A DNA stretch of 64,000 bases from Rothia sp. (in: high G+C Gram-positive bacteria) (GCA_030530925.1 JAUMUA010000002.1:1-64000); one strand, 5' to 3'. Positions 16,187-25,846 are shown, numbered from the stretch's first letter. Made by a program: numbers and translations. Notes: generated from the sequence alone by a model not told the origin.

Positions 16187-19100
16187 GTGACCATCATTCT
16201 TTTAGCTTTCTTAACGATTTGGCTAAGCACACCCCTGTTGTATCGGGGAATGGGTAATAAAGCATTTATTGCGCTCGCGGCAGTACCCGCAGTTGCCCTG
16301 ATAGCGGTGCTCAGCAAAACCTCTCAGATCCTTAGCGGTCACCCTTGGGTTGAAAGCTATCAGTGGATTCCTGCGCTCAATCTTGAGCTCACTTTTCGCA
16401 TGGATATTCTGTCGTGGGTTATGAGTCTTCTGGTGCTTGGCGTGGGTTCGCTGGTGCTATTCTACTGCGCGCCGTACTTTAAGCATTCGCACGACGGCGT
16501 CGCTGGTTTCTCGGCGCACCTCTTCAGCTTCTGTGGCGCTATGTTTGGTTTGATTACCTCCGATGACTTTATTTTGATGTTTATCTTCTGGGAAATCACT
16601 ACCATTCTCTCGTACTTGCTGATTGGTCACGCGCGTCACCGCTTATCGGCTCGTCGCTCAGCGCTCCAAGCTCTTACCATTACCACCGCTGGTGGTCTTG
16701 CCATGTTTATCGGTCTGATTATGCTGGGGCAAAGCGCAGGTACTTACCGACTCTCGGAACTTGTGGCGCGCGGACCAGAAATTGTTGCCGACATTCAGGG
16801 TGGGCATGGCATCATGAGTGCTACCGCCCTCAGCACCGCTCTCGTGCTCATACTGTGTGGTGCGCTCAGCAAGTCCGCTCTCTTCCCCCTACATTTCTGG
16901 TTACCGGGTGCAATGGCTGCCCCTACGCCAGTTAGTGCCTATTTGCACGCAGCAGCTATGGTGAAGGCCGGTATTTATCTGCTCATTCGTCTGTCTCCGG
17001 GGTATGGCGAGGTTGCCGTATGGCATAACATTCTGGTGCTCTTTGGTGCGTTCACTATGATATTTGGCGGTTGGGTGGCGCTACGCCAAACCGATCTCAA
17101 GCTCATTCTTGCCTACGGCACCGTGAGCCAGCTAGGTTTCCTCACGCTGATTATCTCCGGCGGAACACCCGATGCTTTATATGCCGCTATGGCTATGATG
17201 CTAGCTCACTCACTCTTCAAAGCGGCACTCTTTCTCACCGTGGGAATCATTGACCACCAGGCGGGAACCCGCGATATTCAGAAAATTTCAGGCATCTACC
17301 GCACCGCGCCCAAGCTGTTTGTAGTGGGATTGATTTCTGCGGCGTCCATGGCTGGGGTGCCTCCGCTGGCAGGGTTTGTTGCCAAAGAAGCAGTGCTCGA
17401 AACCTACCTGCACATGATGAGGGAACACCACACCGGATGGGACTTTGTTCTAGTCATCATTACCGTAGGTGCAATCGTCTTGGGCTCGGTGCTCACCTTT
17501 GCGTACTCAGCGCGGTTTGTGTGGGGTGCTTTTGCTAGTAAACCGACCCGCTACATGCGCGATTTCGAAGAGCTAAAGTTCTGCAAACCTGAGCAACTTC
17601 AAGTAACTCAGAAAGCACAAAATGTCTCTTCGGTAGCAGAAGATGCACACCACAAATCTGAAGGGAACGCGGTAGCTGATCGCAAGAGCCCCGACACGCT
17701 TTTCCACTCGGTGAGCGCCACCTTCTTAGCCTCGCCCGTCATTCTTACCGTGCTGACGATAGCCTTTGGTCTATACCCCGAACCAGTGCACGAATGGGTC
17801 TCTCACCACGTTAAAGAGTTTGGCGGATACGAACTTCACCTAGCGCTGTGGCATGGAATTACCTCGGCTTTGCTCACGTCGTTGAGCATTATGGTGGCTG
17901 GCTTGCTGATGTTCTTGGCTAAAACACCCATCAACGATTTTCAAAATCGCATCCCACATCTGCCCCAAGCCTCTACCGTGTACCGCAATATTATTGACGT
18001 ACTGGACAAGTCTGCTGTGTGGATTACCGGTCAAACTCAGCGTGGTTCGCTTGGTTTTTACCTGGGGATCATCCTTATTACCGCGGTGACCGTGCCAACC
18101 TTCGCGCTGTTCTGGGCAGAAACACCGCCGCTTCACAATATTCAGGTGAAGAGTAACCCTGCGCAGTGGGCAATTGCCATTGTGATGATTACGGCTTCGC
18201 TGGTAGTGCTTTGGGCACGCAAACGTTTCTTGGCGATTCTGATGGTTTCAATGACCGGTTACGGCCTCTCAACCCTCTTTGCAATCCGTTCAGCCCCTGA
18301 TCTCGCGATTACTCAGCTTTTGGTAGAAACTCTCTCGATGGTGGCATTTGTGCTTGCCATGCGCGTATTGCCCCGCAATATTCGCACCGAAAAAATCAAG
18401 GGAAACCGCGCCAAGTTCCACCAGATGGTACGCATTGGTATCGCTATTGGTTTTGGTGTGCTGATGATGGCGCTTGCCATGTTCACCTTCTCATCTCGTA
18501 CCCTTGACCCGATCTCGTTAGAACTGCCCCACATGGCATACGAGATTGGACACGGTAAAAATACAGTGAACGTTATTCTTGTAGATACGCGTGGTTGGGA
18601 CACCTTTGGTGAGATCTCGGTACTTGCTTTGGCGGCCACCGGTGTGGCGTCCCTCCTCTTTATTGAAGGACGCCGTGATCGTCGCAATGAGGAGTCTCTT
18701 GACACTCAGACGCTTCAACTTCTTAATCAACGCTATGCACAGCGAACGAACCTTACAACCACACAACGCTTAGCGGGGCAATTCTCCCATGTGGAACGAG
18801 ACCCGTTCATTGTTGCCGGGCGAACCCTGCCACCTGAGCGCCGTTCAATTCTGTTAGAAGTGATGACTCGTTTGCTCTTTCACACGCTCGTGATCGTCTC
18901 ACTATACATGCTCTTTGCAGGGCACAATCTGCCCGGTGGTGGTTTCGCCGGTGGTCTGTTAATCGGTCTTGGTTTCACTGTCCGCTACCTTGCTGGTGGT
19001 GGGCGTGAGCTCCATGAAGCGTCTCCGTTTTCACCCGGTCTGTACTTGGGTCTGGGACTCGGTATCGCAGCCCTGTATGCGGCAAGCCCGCTTCTCTGGG

Positions 19101-19363
19101 GTGATCCGGTATTTACTAGTTACACCTTAGAAGGGGATATACCGGTGTTTGGCCACGTTGCGTTCGTAACCGCCACCATCTTTGACGTGGGAGTTTATCT
19201 GTTGGTAATCGGTCTAGTGCTCGATGTTTTGCGTTCGCTCGGTGAAAAAATCGACAAAAAGATTGTTACCGATCAGCGGGCGGAAAATAAGCGCAAAAGA
19301 GACCAACATAGGGTAGATATTGCACCCCCCGTGGTTGCTCCCGAAGGAGATTCACTCTCATGA
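16187..19363 (+). CDS. mrpA: Na+/H+ antiporter subunit A fused to subunit B (MrpA/MnhA-MrpB)
   Basis: First gene of a six-gene operon encoding a sodium/proton antiporter in the cell membrane. At 1,058 residues it holds the NuoL-like proton channel (helices to about residue 460, with conserved stretches such as LSALFPLHFWLPGAMAAPTPVSAYLHAA) and a poorly conserved loop at about 450-505. A carboxy-terminal section follows with the MrpB-type domain (LLFHTLVIVSLYMLFAGHNLPGGGFAGGL), so no separate mrpB is needed; this fusion is usual in actinobacteria. The start is GTG 16187, without a clear ribosome site. The next gene overlaps by 4 bases. The complex lets cells grow at high salt or alkaline pH. 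Confidence 0.94.
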   Translation: MTIILLAFLTIWLSTPLLYRGMGNKAFIALAAVPAVALIAVLSKTSQILSGHPWVESYQWIPALNLELTFRMDILSWVMSLLVLGVGSLVLFYCAPYFKHSHDGVAGFSAHLFSFCGAMFGLITSDDFILMFIFWEITTILSYLLIGHARHRLSARRSALQALTITTAGGLAMFIGLIMLGQSAGTYRLSELVARGPEIVADIQGGHGIMSATALSTALVLILCGALSKSALFPLHFWLPGAMAAPTPVSAYLHAAAMVKAGIYLLIRLSPGYGEVAVWHNILVLFGAFTMIFGGWVALRQTDLKLILAYGTVSQLGFLTLIISGGTPDALYAAMAMMLAHSLFKAALFLTVGIIDHQAGTRDIQKISGIYRTAPKLFVVGLISAASMAGVPPLAGFVAKEAVLETYLHMMREHHTGWDFVLVIITVGAIVLGSVLTFAYSARFVWGAFASKPTRYMRDFEELKFCKPEQLQVTQKAQNVSSVAEDAHHKSEGNAVADRKSPDTLFHSVSATFLASPVILTVLTIAFGLYPEPVHEWVSHHVKEFGGYELHLALWHGITSALLTSLSIMVAGLLMFLAKTPINDFQNRIPHLPQASTVYRNIIDVLDKSAVWITGQTQRGSLGFYLGIILITAVTVPTFALFWAETPPLHNIQVKSNPAQWAIAIVMITASLVVLWARKRFLAILMVSMTGYGLSTLFAIRSAPDLAITQLLVETLSMVAFVLAMRVLPRNIRTEKIKGNRAKFHQMVRIGIAIGFGVLMMALAMFTFSSRTLDPISLELPHMAYEIGHGKNTVNVILVDTRGWDTFGEISVLALAATGVASLLFIEGRRDRRNEESLDTQTLQLLNQRYAQRTNLTTTQRLAGQFSHVERDPFIVAGRTLPPERRSILLEVMTRLLFHTLVIVSLYMLFAGHNLPGGGFAGGLLIGLGFTVRYLAGGGRELHEASPFSPGLYLGLGLGIAALYAASPLLWGDPVFTSYTLEGDIPVFGHVAFVTATIFDVGVYLLVIGLVLDVLRSLGEKIDKKIVTDQRAENKRKRDQHRVDIAPPVVAPEGDSLS

Positions 19364-19932
19364 TTATCGACTTGAGCCTCATTCTGGTGATGGGCGTGAT
19401 GTACGGGGTGGGTGTGTACCTGATTCTCGATCGCACCATGACCCGTGTGCTCCTTGGTCTGATGCTGTTGACCAACGCCACCAACCTGCTTATTCTGCAC
19501 GCGGGTGGTCCCGCAGGGCTGGCACCGCTCTTTGATAAGAGCGTGGACCCGCACGATTACAGCGACCCGCTACCGCAAGCACTCGTGCTGACCTCGATCG
19601 TGATCTCGTTCGCCGTCACCTCGATTATGCTCGGCCTCATTTACCGTGCGTGGGTTCTTTCGCACCGTGATGAAATTATGAACGATAGCGAAGACCGTTT
19701 AGTGGCACACAAATCATCCTTCGACCCTGAAGAAGACGCCCCTGCCAACACTGATGAATCAGAGTTTGATGGCGATGAGATAACCCGCGAAAGGGAGTAT
19801 CAAATCTACGAAGAGAAGAAGCACGCTCAGCAATCCAAAAATGCGGATAACGATGGCGAAGGAAACGTTGAGCCGGCTGGGACGTCAACATCTACCGCAT
19901 CAGAGCACAACAAGAATGCGGAGGTGCGCTAG
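19360..19932 (+). CDS. mrpC: Na+/H+ antiporter subunit C with long acidic tail
   Basis: NuoK-like subunit of the Mrp complex, with three hydrophobic helices in about the first 110 residues (LILDRTMTRVLLGLMLLTNATNLLILHAGG is typical). It is 190 residues long, roughly 75 more than usual. The additional cytoplasmic tail is strongly acidic (FDPEEDAPANTDESEFDGDE) and then mixed-charge and Ser/Thr-rich, which suggests disorder. The start ATG overlaps the mrpA stop as ATGA, and mrpD begins directly after this gene's stop. The tail may contact the very basic tail of MrpF; that is inference. Confidence 0.93.
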   Translation: MIIDLSLILVMGVMYGVGVYLILDRTMTRVLLGLMLLTNATNLLILHAGGPAGLAPLFDKSVDPHDYSDPLPQALVLTSIVISFAVTSIMLGLIYRAWVLSHRDEIMNDSEDRLVAHKSSFDPEEDAPANTDESEFDGDEITREREYQIYEEKKHAQQSKNADNDGEGNVEPAGTSTSTASEHNKNAEVR

Positions 19933-21597
19933 ATGAATACGGTAGCTTTGGCACCGCTGTGCGTGGTGATTCTGTTTGTTGCCGCCGCGAGTACTTTTGC
20001 GCTCTCGCATAGGGTGCGCGTACAACGTTTGATCTCGTTGGTAGCAATGATTTTGACGCTCACTTTAGAGTGCACCTTGCTGGCTTCAGTATGGAATTCT
20101 GGGCCGCAGACCGTGCATTTGGGTGGCTGGGTGGCACCTTTTGGAATTGTAATGGTGGTAGATCAGCTTTCCTCACTGATGCTGGTGGTGAGTTCAGTAA
20201 TTTCCCTTGCCGTGTTGGTTTTTGCCACCGGACAAGACATTGCGGATAACGATCATGAGGTGCCGATTTCGGTGTTTTATCCTACGTACCTCTTGTTGCT
20301 GGGTGGCGTTGCTAATGCTTTCTTGGCAGGAGATTTGTTCAATCTGTATGTGGGTTTTGAGATTCTGCTTATGGCAAGTTATGTGCTGATAACCATGAAC
20401 GCTACAACTCCGCGTATTCGCGCTGGTACAACGTACGTAGTGGTTTCGGTGGTTTCATCCATGCTGTTCCTTACCACTTTGGGCTTTATCTATGCCTCGG
20501 TGGGCACTGTGAACATGGCTGATCTTTCGCTGAAATTGCAAACTCTGCCTATGGGTACTCAGTTGCAATTGCACCTGATGTTGCTCATTGCTTTCGGTAT
20601 CAAAGCAGCAGTTTTCCCGCTTTCGTTGTGGTTACCTGATTCTTACCCCACTGCCCCGGCACCAGTCACCGCTGTTTTTGCCGGTTTGCTCACTAAGGTG
20701 GGTGTGTACGCGATTATTCGCACCGAAACCCTGTTGTTTCCCGGGGGGTCGCTCAATACGCTGTTGAGTGTGGTGGCGTGTTTGACGCTCATTGTGGGTA
20801 TCTTAGGTGCGCTGGCGCAGACCGACCTCAAACGTTTGCTTTCATTCATTCTGATTAGCCATATTGGGTACATGATCTGGGGTATTGCGCTGGGCAATAC
20901 GCACGGTCTTGCCACAGTGGTGTTCTACATTGCGCACCACATTGTGATTCAGACCGGCTTGTTCTTGGTGGTTGCACTGATTGAGCGCCGCGGTGGTTCA
21001 TCGAGCATTAACCGCTTGGGCGGAATGCTCAAAATCGCACCCTGGATTGGTATTTTGTACTTCATCCCAGCAATCAATCTAGGCGGTATTCCGCCGTTCT
21101 CAGGCTTCTTGGGCAAGGTGGGGCTGTTGCAGGCGTCGGTGGACGCCGGCACCTGGCAGGCGTATCTCATGGCAGGTTCGGGCGTCTTCGTTTCGCTGCT
21201 TACCTTGCTTGCTCTCACCCGCGCGTGGAACAAGGTGTTCTGGCGTTCGGCACAAAACGCCGATAACCCCACCAAAACTATTTTGCGTGCGGAATACGAC
21301 GCCGAGCACGGCCAACGCGAACTTGACCGGCACGACAACAAGCCAATTCCGGCATCCATGGTGGGAGCCACAGTGGCACTGGTTGCAGCAGGCACCGCTA
21401 TTACCTTGTTTGCTGGCCAGATCTTTACCCTGGCTGAGAATGCTGCTCAAAATCTGCAAAACCCCGACGGGTATATTCACGCGGTGCTGGGGGACGAAGC
21501 ACCTGACCGCGGTGAGTATTTGCAGCACTATTTAGATGAGCAAAATGCACAAGATAATGAGGACGCCGCAAGCGATGGGGAGGTAGTAACCGAATGA
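19933..21597 (+). CDS. mrpD: Na+/H+ antiporter subunit D
   Basis: A 554-residue NuoN/NuoM-like channel subunit of the Mrp antiporter with about 14 membrane helices. Family stretches include AGDLFNLYVGFEILLMASYVLI, FGIKAAVFPLSLWLPDSYPTAPAPVTAVFAGLLTKVGVYA (proton-channel lysine region) and GIPPFSGFLGKVGLLQA. A charged loop lies near residues 430-465. The last 40 residues are acidic (ending NAQDNEDAASDGEVVTE), longer than in many homologues. It follows mrpC without a gap, and mrpE overlaps its end by 4 bases, so translation is coupled throughout. Confidence 0.94.
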   Translation: MNTVALAPLCVVILFVAAASTFALSHRVRVQRLISLVAMILTLTLECTLLASVWNSGPQTVHLGGWVAPFGIVMVVDQLSSLMLVVSSVISLAVLVFATGQDIADNDHEVPISVFYPTYLLLLGGVANAFLAGDLFNLYVGFEILLMASYVLITMNATTPRIRAGTTYVVVSVVSSMLFLTTLGFIYASVGTVNMADLSLKLQTLPMGTQLQLHLMLLIAFGIKAAVFPLSLWLPDSYPTAPAPVTAVFAGLLTKVGVYAIIRTETLLFPGGSLNTLLSVVACLTLIVGILGALAQTDLKRLLSFILISHIGYMIWGIALGNTHGLATVVFYIAHHIVIQTGLFLVVALIERRGGSSSINRLGGMLKIAPWIGILYFIPAINLGGIPPFSGFLGKVGLLQASVDAGTWQAYLMAGSGVFVSLLTLLALTRAWNKVFWRSAQNADNPTKTILRAEYDAEHGQRELDRHDNKPIPASMVGATVALVAAGTAITLFAGQIFTLAENAAQNLQNPDGYIHAVLGDEAPDRGEYLQHYLDEQNAQDNEDAASDGEVVTE

Positions 21598-22214
21598 CCT
21601 CGCATAGAGATTCTGCAAGCACCAAGTTCTTGCACACCCTGCCCTCGTTTGTGTGGCTCACGTTTGTGTGGTGCGCACTGTGGCGAACTTTTGATGTTCC
21701 CAACCTGATTTTTGGTGCACTGTTTTCGGTGTTGGTTTTGAGCGTTTTTCGCCTACCTACGCTGTATCTTTCCAACCGGTTTAACCTCTGGTACGCGCTG
21801 AAGTTTGCGGTGTACTTTGTGTTTGAGGTAGCCCGAGCCAGCTGGCAAATGCTGTGGTTGGCATGCACTTTCCGCCCGCCGTTGCAGAACTCGGTGGTGG
21901 CGGTGCAGTTGCGCACGCGCTCTGATTTATGGGTGACGGCGATTTCGCACGCGATGTCGCTGATTCCCGGTTCGCTAGTGGTTGAGGTCGATCGCTCGCT
22001 CTCTGTGCTGTATTTCCACGTGATTCACACTCCTGATGAGAGCAGTATTGAGAGATTTGTGGCGCAAACTCACAAGGTGGAATCGATGATTCTTAAAGCG
22101 GTGGGTAGCAAAGAAGAGTTCGCTCTTATTCAGGCTGAAGAAGCTGACGAGGCAGAGCTACTGGCAATGGAACACAAGAATTCCACCAGCCAAAGAAACC
22201 AGAAGAGGGGTTAG
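21594..22214 (+). CDS. mrpE: Na+/H+ antiporter subunit E
   Basis: A 206-residue small subunit of the Mrp complex. Two or three N-terminal hydrophobic helices (SFVWLTFVWCALWRTF and NLIFGALFSVLVLSVFRL) lead into a cytoplasmic domain with the family stretch TAISHAMSLIPGSLVVEVD. The tail carries a cluster of glutamates (IQAEEADEAELLAMEH). The start overlaps the mrpD stop by 4 bases, and mrpF begins 3 bases after the stop. Confidence 0.92.
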   Translation: MTSHRDSASTKFLHTLPSFVWLTFVWCALWRTFDVPNLIFGALFSVLVLSVFRLPTLYLSNRFNLWYALKFAVYFVFEVARASWQMLWLACTFRPPLQNSVVAVQLRTRSDLWVTAISHAMSLIPGSLVVEVDRSLSVLYFHVIHTPDESSIERFVAQTHKVESMILKAVGSKEEFALIQAEEADEAELLAMEHKNSTSQRNQKRG

Positions 22215-22217
22215 GGC

Positions 22218-22682
22218 ATGCATATAGTGTTTTGGGTGTGCGGTGTGCTGTTGGCTCTAGCTGCTGTGGGCACGCTGTACCGCATTTGGCGCGGCCCTAC
22301 CCTGTTGGACCGCGTGTTAGCTACCGATGTGATGCTCTCTATTATCATCGCCGCAATCTGCGTGAACATGGTGGTCAAAAATTCGTATGAGCTACTTACC
22401 CTCATTGTGGTTCTGGCTATGGTGGGTTTTATTGGCTCTGTTACCGTCGCTCGCTTTGCGAACAACACGCCCTCGCGTGAAAAGCGTTTGAAGCCCTCAC
22501 GTATTCAAGAGATGAACCCTAATGATCCCGGCGCTAAGCGCCGTCGTGAAGCTGCCCGACGCGCGGCGCAGGCTCGCAAAAAGCAGCGGCGAAAAGATGA
22601 TAAGAAGAGCGCGAAAGCGCAAAAGAAAGCGCTGAGTAACCCTCAGACCGGCGGTTCTGGTTCAGTGGGGGAGGAACTCTAA
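22218..22682 (+). CDS. mrpF: Na+/H+ antiporter subunit F with long basic tail
   Basis: Three membrane helices fill about the first 90 residues, as in other MrpF proteins (RIWRGPTLLDRVLATDVMLSI is the family signature). The remaining 60-odd residues are an unusual extension rich in Lys and Arg (for example AKRRREAARRAAQARKKQRRK) and poor in hydrophobic residues. It must lie in the cytoplasm and is likely disordered or helical. Acidic tails on MrpC, MrpD and MrpE could pair with it. The start ATG 22218 follows mrpE closely; mrpG begins 1 base after the stop. Confidence 0.92.
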   Translation: MHIVFWVCGVLLALAAVGTLYRIWRGPTLLDRVLATDVMLSIIIAAICVNMVVKNSYELLTLIVVLAMVGFIGSVTVARFANNTPSREKRLKPSRIQEMNPNDPGAKRRREAARRAAQARKKQRRKDDKKSAKAQKKALSNPQTGGSGSVGEEL

Positions 22683-22683
22683 A

Positions 22684-23055
22684 ATGGAACTTTTCTTAGA
22701 CATTCTTGCTGGTATCTGCTTGATTGTTGGGTGCCTGATGTCGCTGGGCGCAGCCATTGGTATTGTGCGTTTTCCTGATTTGCTTTCGCGTATTCACGCT
22801 GGCACTAAGCCTCAGGTTTTTGGGCTCATGATGCTTCTGCTGGGCATTGGGCTGCACGCTCGGCAGTGGACTCTGTGGCCGCTTTTGCTCATTGCATTGC
22901 TGTTGCAGCTTCTCACCATTCCGATTTCGGCGCACATGGTGGGCCGCTCCGGCTACCGTAACAAGCACTTCCGCGCCGATGATCTAGTGCACGATGACCT
23001 GCGTAAACTCATTGATGAGGTTGAGGAATCAGAGGCCGGGTCCGTTAGAAAATAA
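22684..23055 (+). CDS. mrpG: Na+/H+ antiporter subunit G
   Basis: Last gene of the mrp operon, 123 residues with three hydrophobic helices. The family signature AAIGIVRFPDLLSRIHAGTKPQVFGLMMLLLGI is intact, followed by PISAHMVGRSGYR and an acidic tail. The predicted complex is therefore complete (A/B, C, D, E, F, G). The stop is 20 bases from the convergent ABC permease gene; only a weak GC-rich hairpin without a T-run lies between. Confidence 0.93.
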   Translation: MELFLDILAGICLIVGCLMSLGAAIGIVRFPDLLSRIHAGTKPQVFGLMMLLLGIGLHARQWTLWPLLLIALLLQLLTIPISAHMVGRSGYRNKHFRADDLVHDDLRKLIDEVEESEAGSVRK

Positions 23056-23075
23056 AGGCGGCAAAGCGCCGCTGG

Positions 23076-23822
23076 CTAGCGCAGAATCTTTTGCGCGAGC
23101 CAATCCAGCGCCATGCCTAACGCACCAATCACCACAATGACGGCGAGCATCTCGCTGTACGCCAATCGATCGCGCGCGTTGAGAATTTCGTAGCCCAAAC
23201 CGGATGATACGCCGAGCATTTCTGCGGGCACAATAATGACCCAAGCAATACCTAACGCAAGGCGTAACCCCGCCAAAACATAGGGTTTCACGCTGGGAAT
23301 CACCACGGTTTTAAGGGTCTCCCAGGGGGTAGCGCCTAAAGTTTGCGCCACCTGCATGTACTGCTGATCGAGCGCTCGCACGCCCGAAACCGTGTTGAGC
23401 GCAATGGGCCATACCGCCGCCATTGACACCAAGAAAATGACGGGCGAGGATCCCACACCAAAAAGTGCCACAGCAATCGGCGCCCATGACAGCGGCGAAA
23501 CCATGCGCAAAAATTGAACGATAGGTGCCAAAAAACTATCGGTGCGTTGCGAGAAACCGATCAGCAGACCTAGCGGAATACCTAACACGGCGGCAATAGC
23601 TAACCCCGCCAGCAATCGCCACAGGCTCACCCCAATGTCTGAGAGCAGGACGCCGCGCCCCACCAGCGCGCTAAAAGCGGCAGGTAGATTCTCGGGTGCG
23701 AACGCGGTGAGCATGGTATTTCCCTGCGCCGCATGGGTAAACACCCACCATAGGATGAGGGTAAACACGATGCCGGCGGCACCTAAAACGAGCGAATGCG
23801 ATGCTTTGTGAGCGCGTTTCAT
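23076..23822 (-). CDS. ABC transporter permease, SsuC/TauC-type
   Basis: A 248-residue membrane protein with about six helices and the binding-protein-dependent permease loop (VAQTLGATPWETLKTVVIPSVKPYVLAGLRLALGIAW) that docks on the ATPase. It belongs to the nitrate/sulfonate/taurine group. The start ATG 23822 overlaps the stop of the binding-protein gene by 4 bases, so it is the last gene of an operon running leftward from about 26.9 kb. The ligand is not known; sulfonates or related organosulfur compounds are the best guess from the family and from the flavoprotein gene in the operon. Confidence 0.88.
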   Translation of the reverse strand: MKRAHKASHSLVLGAAGIVFTLILWWVFTHAAQGNTMLTAFAPENLPAAFSALVGRGVLLSDIGVSLWRLLAGLAIAAVLGIPLGLLIGFSQRTDSFLAPIVQFLRMVSPLSWAPIAVALFGVGSSPVIFLVSMAAVWPIALNTVSGVRALDQQYMQVAQTLGATPWETLKTVVIPSVKPYVLAGLRLALGIAWVIIVPAEMLGVSSGLGYEILNARDRLAYSEMLAVIVVIGALGMALDWLAQKILR

Positions 23823-25123
23823 GCGTGGTTACCCTTCGATGTTGCTGTGACGGCGTCGGTGGTTGCGGGTTCAGTTGCAACTGCGGTTGCCGTTGCGGCG
23901 TTGGTGGCTGGGGCGTTGGTGGTTGCGGACCTTTCACCGTCGATTTCTTCGGTGCGATCAAAACTCTTCTGCCCGAATACGCCCAGCCCACCTGCCGCTT
24001 CGATAGCGGTTACCACTAAGTCATGGTTCACCAGCTCTTGATGCACGGCAGCGGGGTCCAAATTTTGCAAGAAGTCGGTGGGTGCATCCATCAGGGTTTT
24101 TCCCATGTGAGCCACCAATTCTTCGGTAAAACTGGGGTAGGGGTAGGGCTGAAACTGCAGAAGTTGCCCGCCCCAGCTGGGGTGCATGACGGCGTCGCGA
24201 TGCTCGTTGAGGTGATCCGTCATGGCACGGGCGATTGCCGCCGGCTTTTGGGGCAGATAATGATCGGACAAAATTTTTGCGGCGTCCTTGCGGTGCTCGC
24301 GCGCAAAAATCTGGGCTTCTACTAAGGCGTTGGTGAAGTTTTGAGCGGCGCCGTCGCCACGGTCAATCAGCGACGAACGCATCATGGTTACGCAACAGGC
24401 GTGTTCGCGCCATACATCACCCATGAAGCGGTGGATTCTGCCAGCCTTGGTGGCAACCGCTGCGGCGTTGAATGGGTCAGCCACCGTAAAGCCAGCAATA
24501 GTTCCGTTGGTCAGGGCGGGAATCATGTCTGATGGTGCCATCACGATGAGCGTGACTTCGCCTTTGGCGGCGTCGGCGGTTTGCCGAATCACCGGGGTTA
24601 GCCCGGCTTCACGCAGAATCTTTTGCACCAGAATATTGTGAATCGAAAACCAACCGGGGATTGCGATAGTTTTGCCGGCAAGCTGTGGGGTCTCAGTGAT
24701 GGACGGTGCGACCGTCAGCGCAGAACCGTTCACATGGTTCCACGCAATGATTTGCGCATCTGCTTGTAACTCATATTTGAGGTAAATGGATATTGGCATG
24801 AGCAGGTGAATCACATCAACTGTTCCAGAAATGAACGCTTCGGTGAGCGATGCCCACGATCTAAACATCACTGGTTGCGCAACTTTGGCGCCGTGCTTTT
24901 CGTAGAGTCCGTTAGCGTGAGCGAGCAAAAGCGGTGCCGAATCGGTGATGGGCAGGTACCCTATTTTGAGGTCGTGCCCTGTTGCTGCTCCTTGGGCGTC
25001 TTGACCGGCGGTGCGTCCTAGGGCGTGTGCGCCAAGAAGTGAGCCGATCGCGGCAGTTCCACCTACGGCGGCTAGTGCAGCGCGGCGAGGTACTTTTCCC
25101 TTGTCAAAAGCGGAATTATGCAT
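23819..25123 (-). CDS. ABC transporter substrate-binding protein, SsuA/NrtA-like, with Tat-type signal
   Basis: A 434-residue extracellular binding protein of the NitT/TauT type. The N-terminus has a twin arginine followed by a hydrophobic Ala/Gly-rich stretch (PRRAALAAVGGTAAIGSLLGAHA), consistent with Tat export; no lipobox cysteine is seen. Binding-domain features follow (IGYLPITDSAPLLLAHANGLYEKHG; GTVDVIHLLMPI). The last 40 residues are an Ala/Thr-rich low-complexity tail. The gene overlaps the ATPase gene upstream by 8 bases and the permease gene downstream by 4. Ligand unknown; organosulfur or nitrogen compounds are the family's range. Confidence 0.87.
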   Translation of the reverse strand: MHNSAFDKGKVPRRAALAAVGGTAAIGSLLGAHALGRTAGQDAQGAATGHDLKIGYLPITDSAPLLLAHANGLYEKHGAKVAQPVMFRSWASLTEAFISGTVDVIHLLMPISIYLKYELQADAQIIAWNHVNGSALTVAPSITETPQLAGKTIAIPGWFSIHNILVQKILREAGLTPVIRQTADAAKGEVTLIVMAPSDMIPALTNGTIAGFTVADPFNAAAVATKAGRIHRFMGDVWREHACCVTMMRSSLIDRGDGAAQNFTNALVEAQIFAREHRKDAAKILSDHYLPQKPAAIARAMTDHLNEHRDAVMHPSWGGQLLQFQPYPYPSFTEELVAHMGKTLMDAPTDFLQNLDPAAVHQELVNHDLVVTAIEAAGGLGVFGQKSFDRTEEIDGERSATTNAPATNAATATAVATEPATTDAVTATSKGNHA

Positions 25124-25835
25124 GTGAAGTCAGTTCAGTTTCGCGGTAGTATTGCAAAATTTCGGATTCCCTGACGTCTTCTGCGCGCGGTTGCCAAAAG
25201 CGAGTAAAGCCGCGGTGCGCTTCAAAGAAGCCAATGCGATCGCCTACCGTGATTGCCTCTGAAATATCGTGAGAAACCATCAGTACGGTCAGATGTAGCT
25301 CTTCGATGAGTTGGCGCAACCAGCTTTGTAACTCGTGTCGAGTGACGGGATCAAGGGCTGAAAACGGTTCGTCCAGTAGCAGGATCGAGGGACGAATTGC
25401 CAGTGCACGCCCAATGGACGCCCGCTGCGCTTGCCCGCCTGAAATTTCAGAAATTTTGCGGTCTTCTAACCCCTGCAACCCGAGTATTTCAATGAGCCAG
25501 TTGATGTTCGCATGCTCTATCCGTCCGGCGTTCTTTTTGTACCGTGCGCCGAGTTCAATGTTTTGCCGCACGGTAAGCCAAGGAAAGAGCGCGGGTTTTT
25601 GAAAGACGACGGCATGCCGGCTCCCGTGGTGAAACTCTACTGATCCCGAATCCAGGTGCTCTAACCCAGCGAGAGCGCGCAACATGGTCGATTTGCCGGA
25701 ACCGGTCTGACCCAAAATGACGAAGGCTTCACCTGCGGAGAGTTCGAGCGAAACCCCGCCGAGCGTGGGCTGACTGGCACCGGGGTAGGTTTTGACGGCA
25801 TCGGTGATGGTAAGGGCTGCGGTATTAGTGGGCAT
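25116..25835 (-). CDS. ABC transporter ATP-binding protein, SsuB/TauB-type
   Basis: A 239-residue cytoplasmic ATPase. The Walker A motif GQTGSGKST (near residue 42), the signature ISGGQAQR, Walker B ILLLDEPFSALD and the switch histidine in VSHD are all present. It powers the importer formed with the next two genes on this strand. The start ATG 25835 lies 11 bases after the stop of the flavoprotein gene, with no strong ribosome site, which suggests coupling. Confidence 0.92.
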   Translation of the reverse strand: MPTNTAALTITDAVKTYPGASQPTLGGVSLELSAGEAFVILGQTGSGKSTMLRALAGLEHLDSGSVEFHHGSRHAVVFQKPALFPWLTVRQNIELGARYKKNAGRIEHANINWLIEILGLQGLEDRKISEISGGQAQRASIGRALAIRPSILLLDEPFSALDPVTRHELQSWLRQLIEELHLTVLMVSHDISEAITVGDRIGFFEAHRGFTRFWQPRAEDVRESEILQYYRETELTSHA

Positions 25836-25846
25836 GGCTGAACTGG

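Noticed and set aside
16187..23055. A respiratory complex I (nuo) operon, because of NuoL/NuoN-like genes
   Set aside because: Subunits E, F and G of the Mrp type are present and the hydrophilic Nuo subunits are absent.
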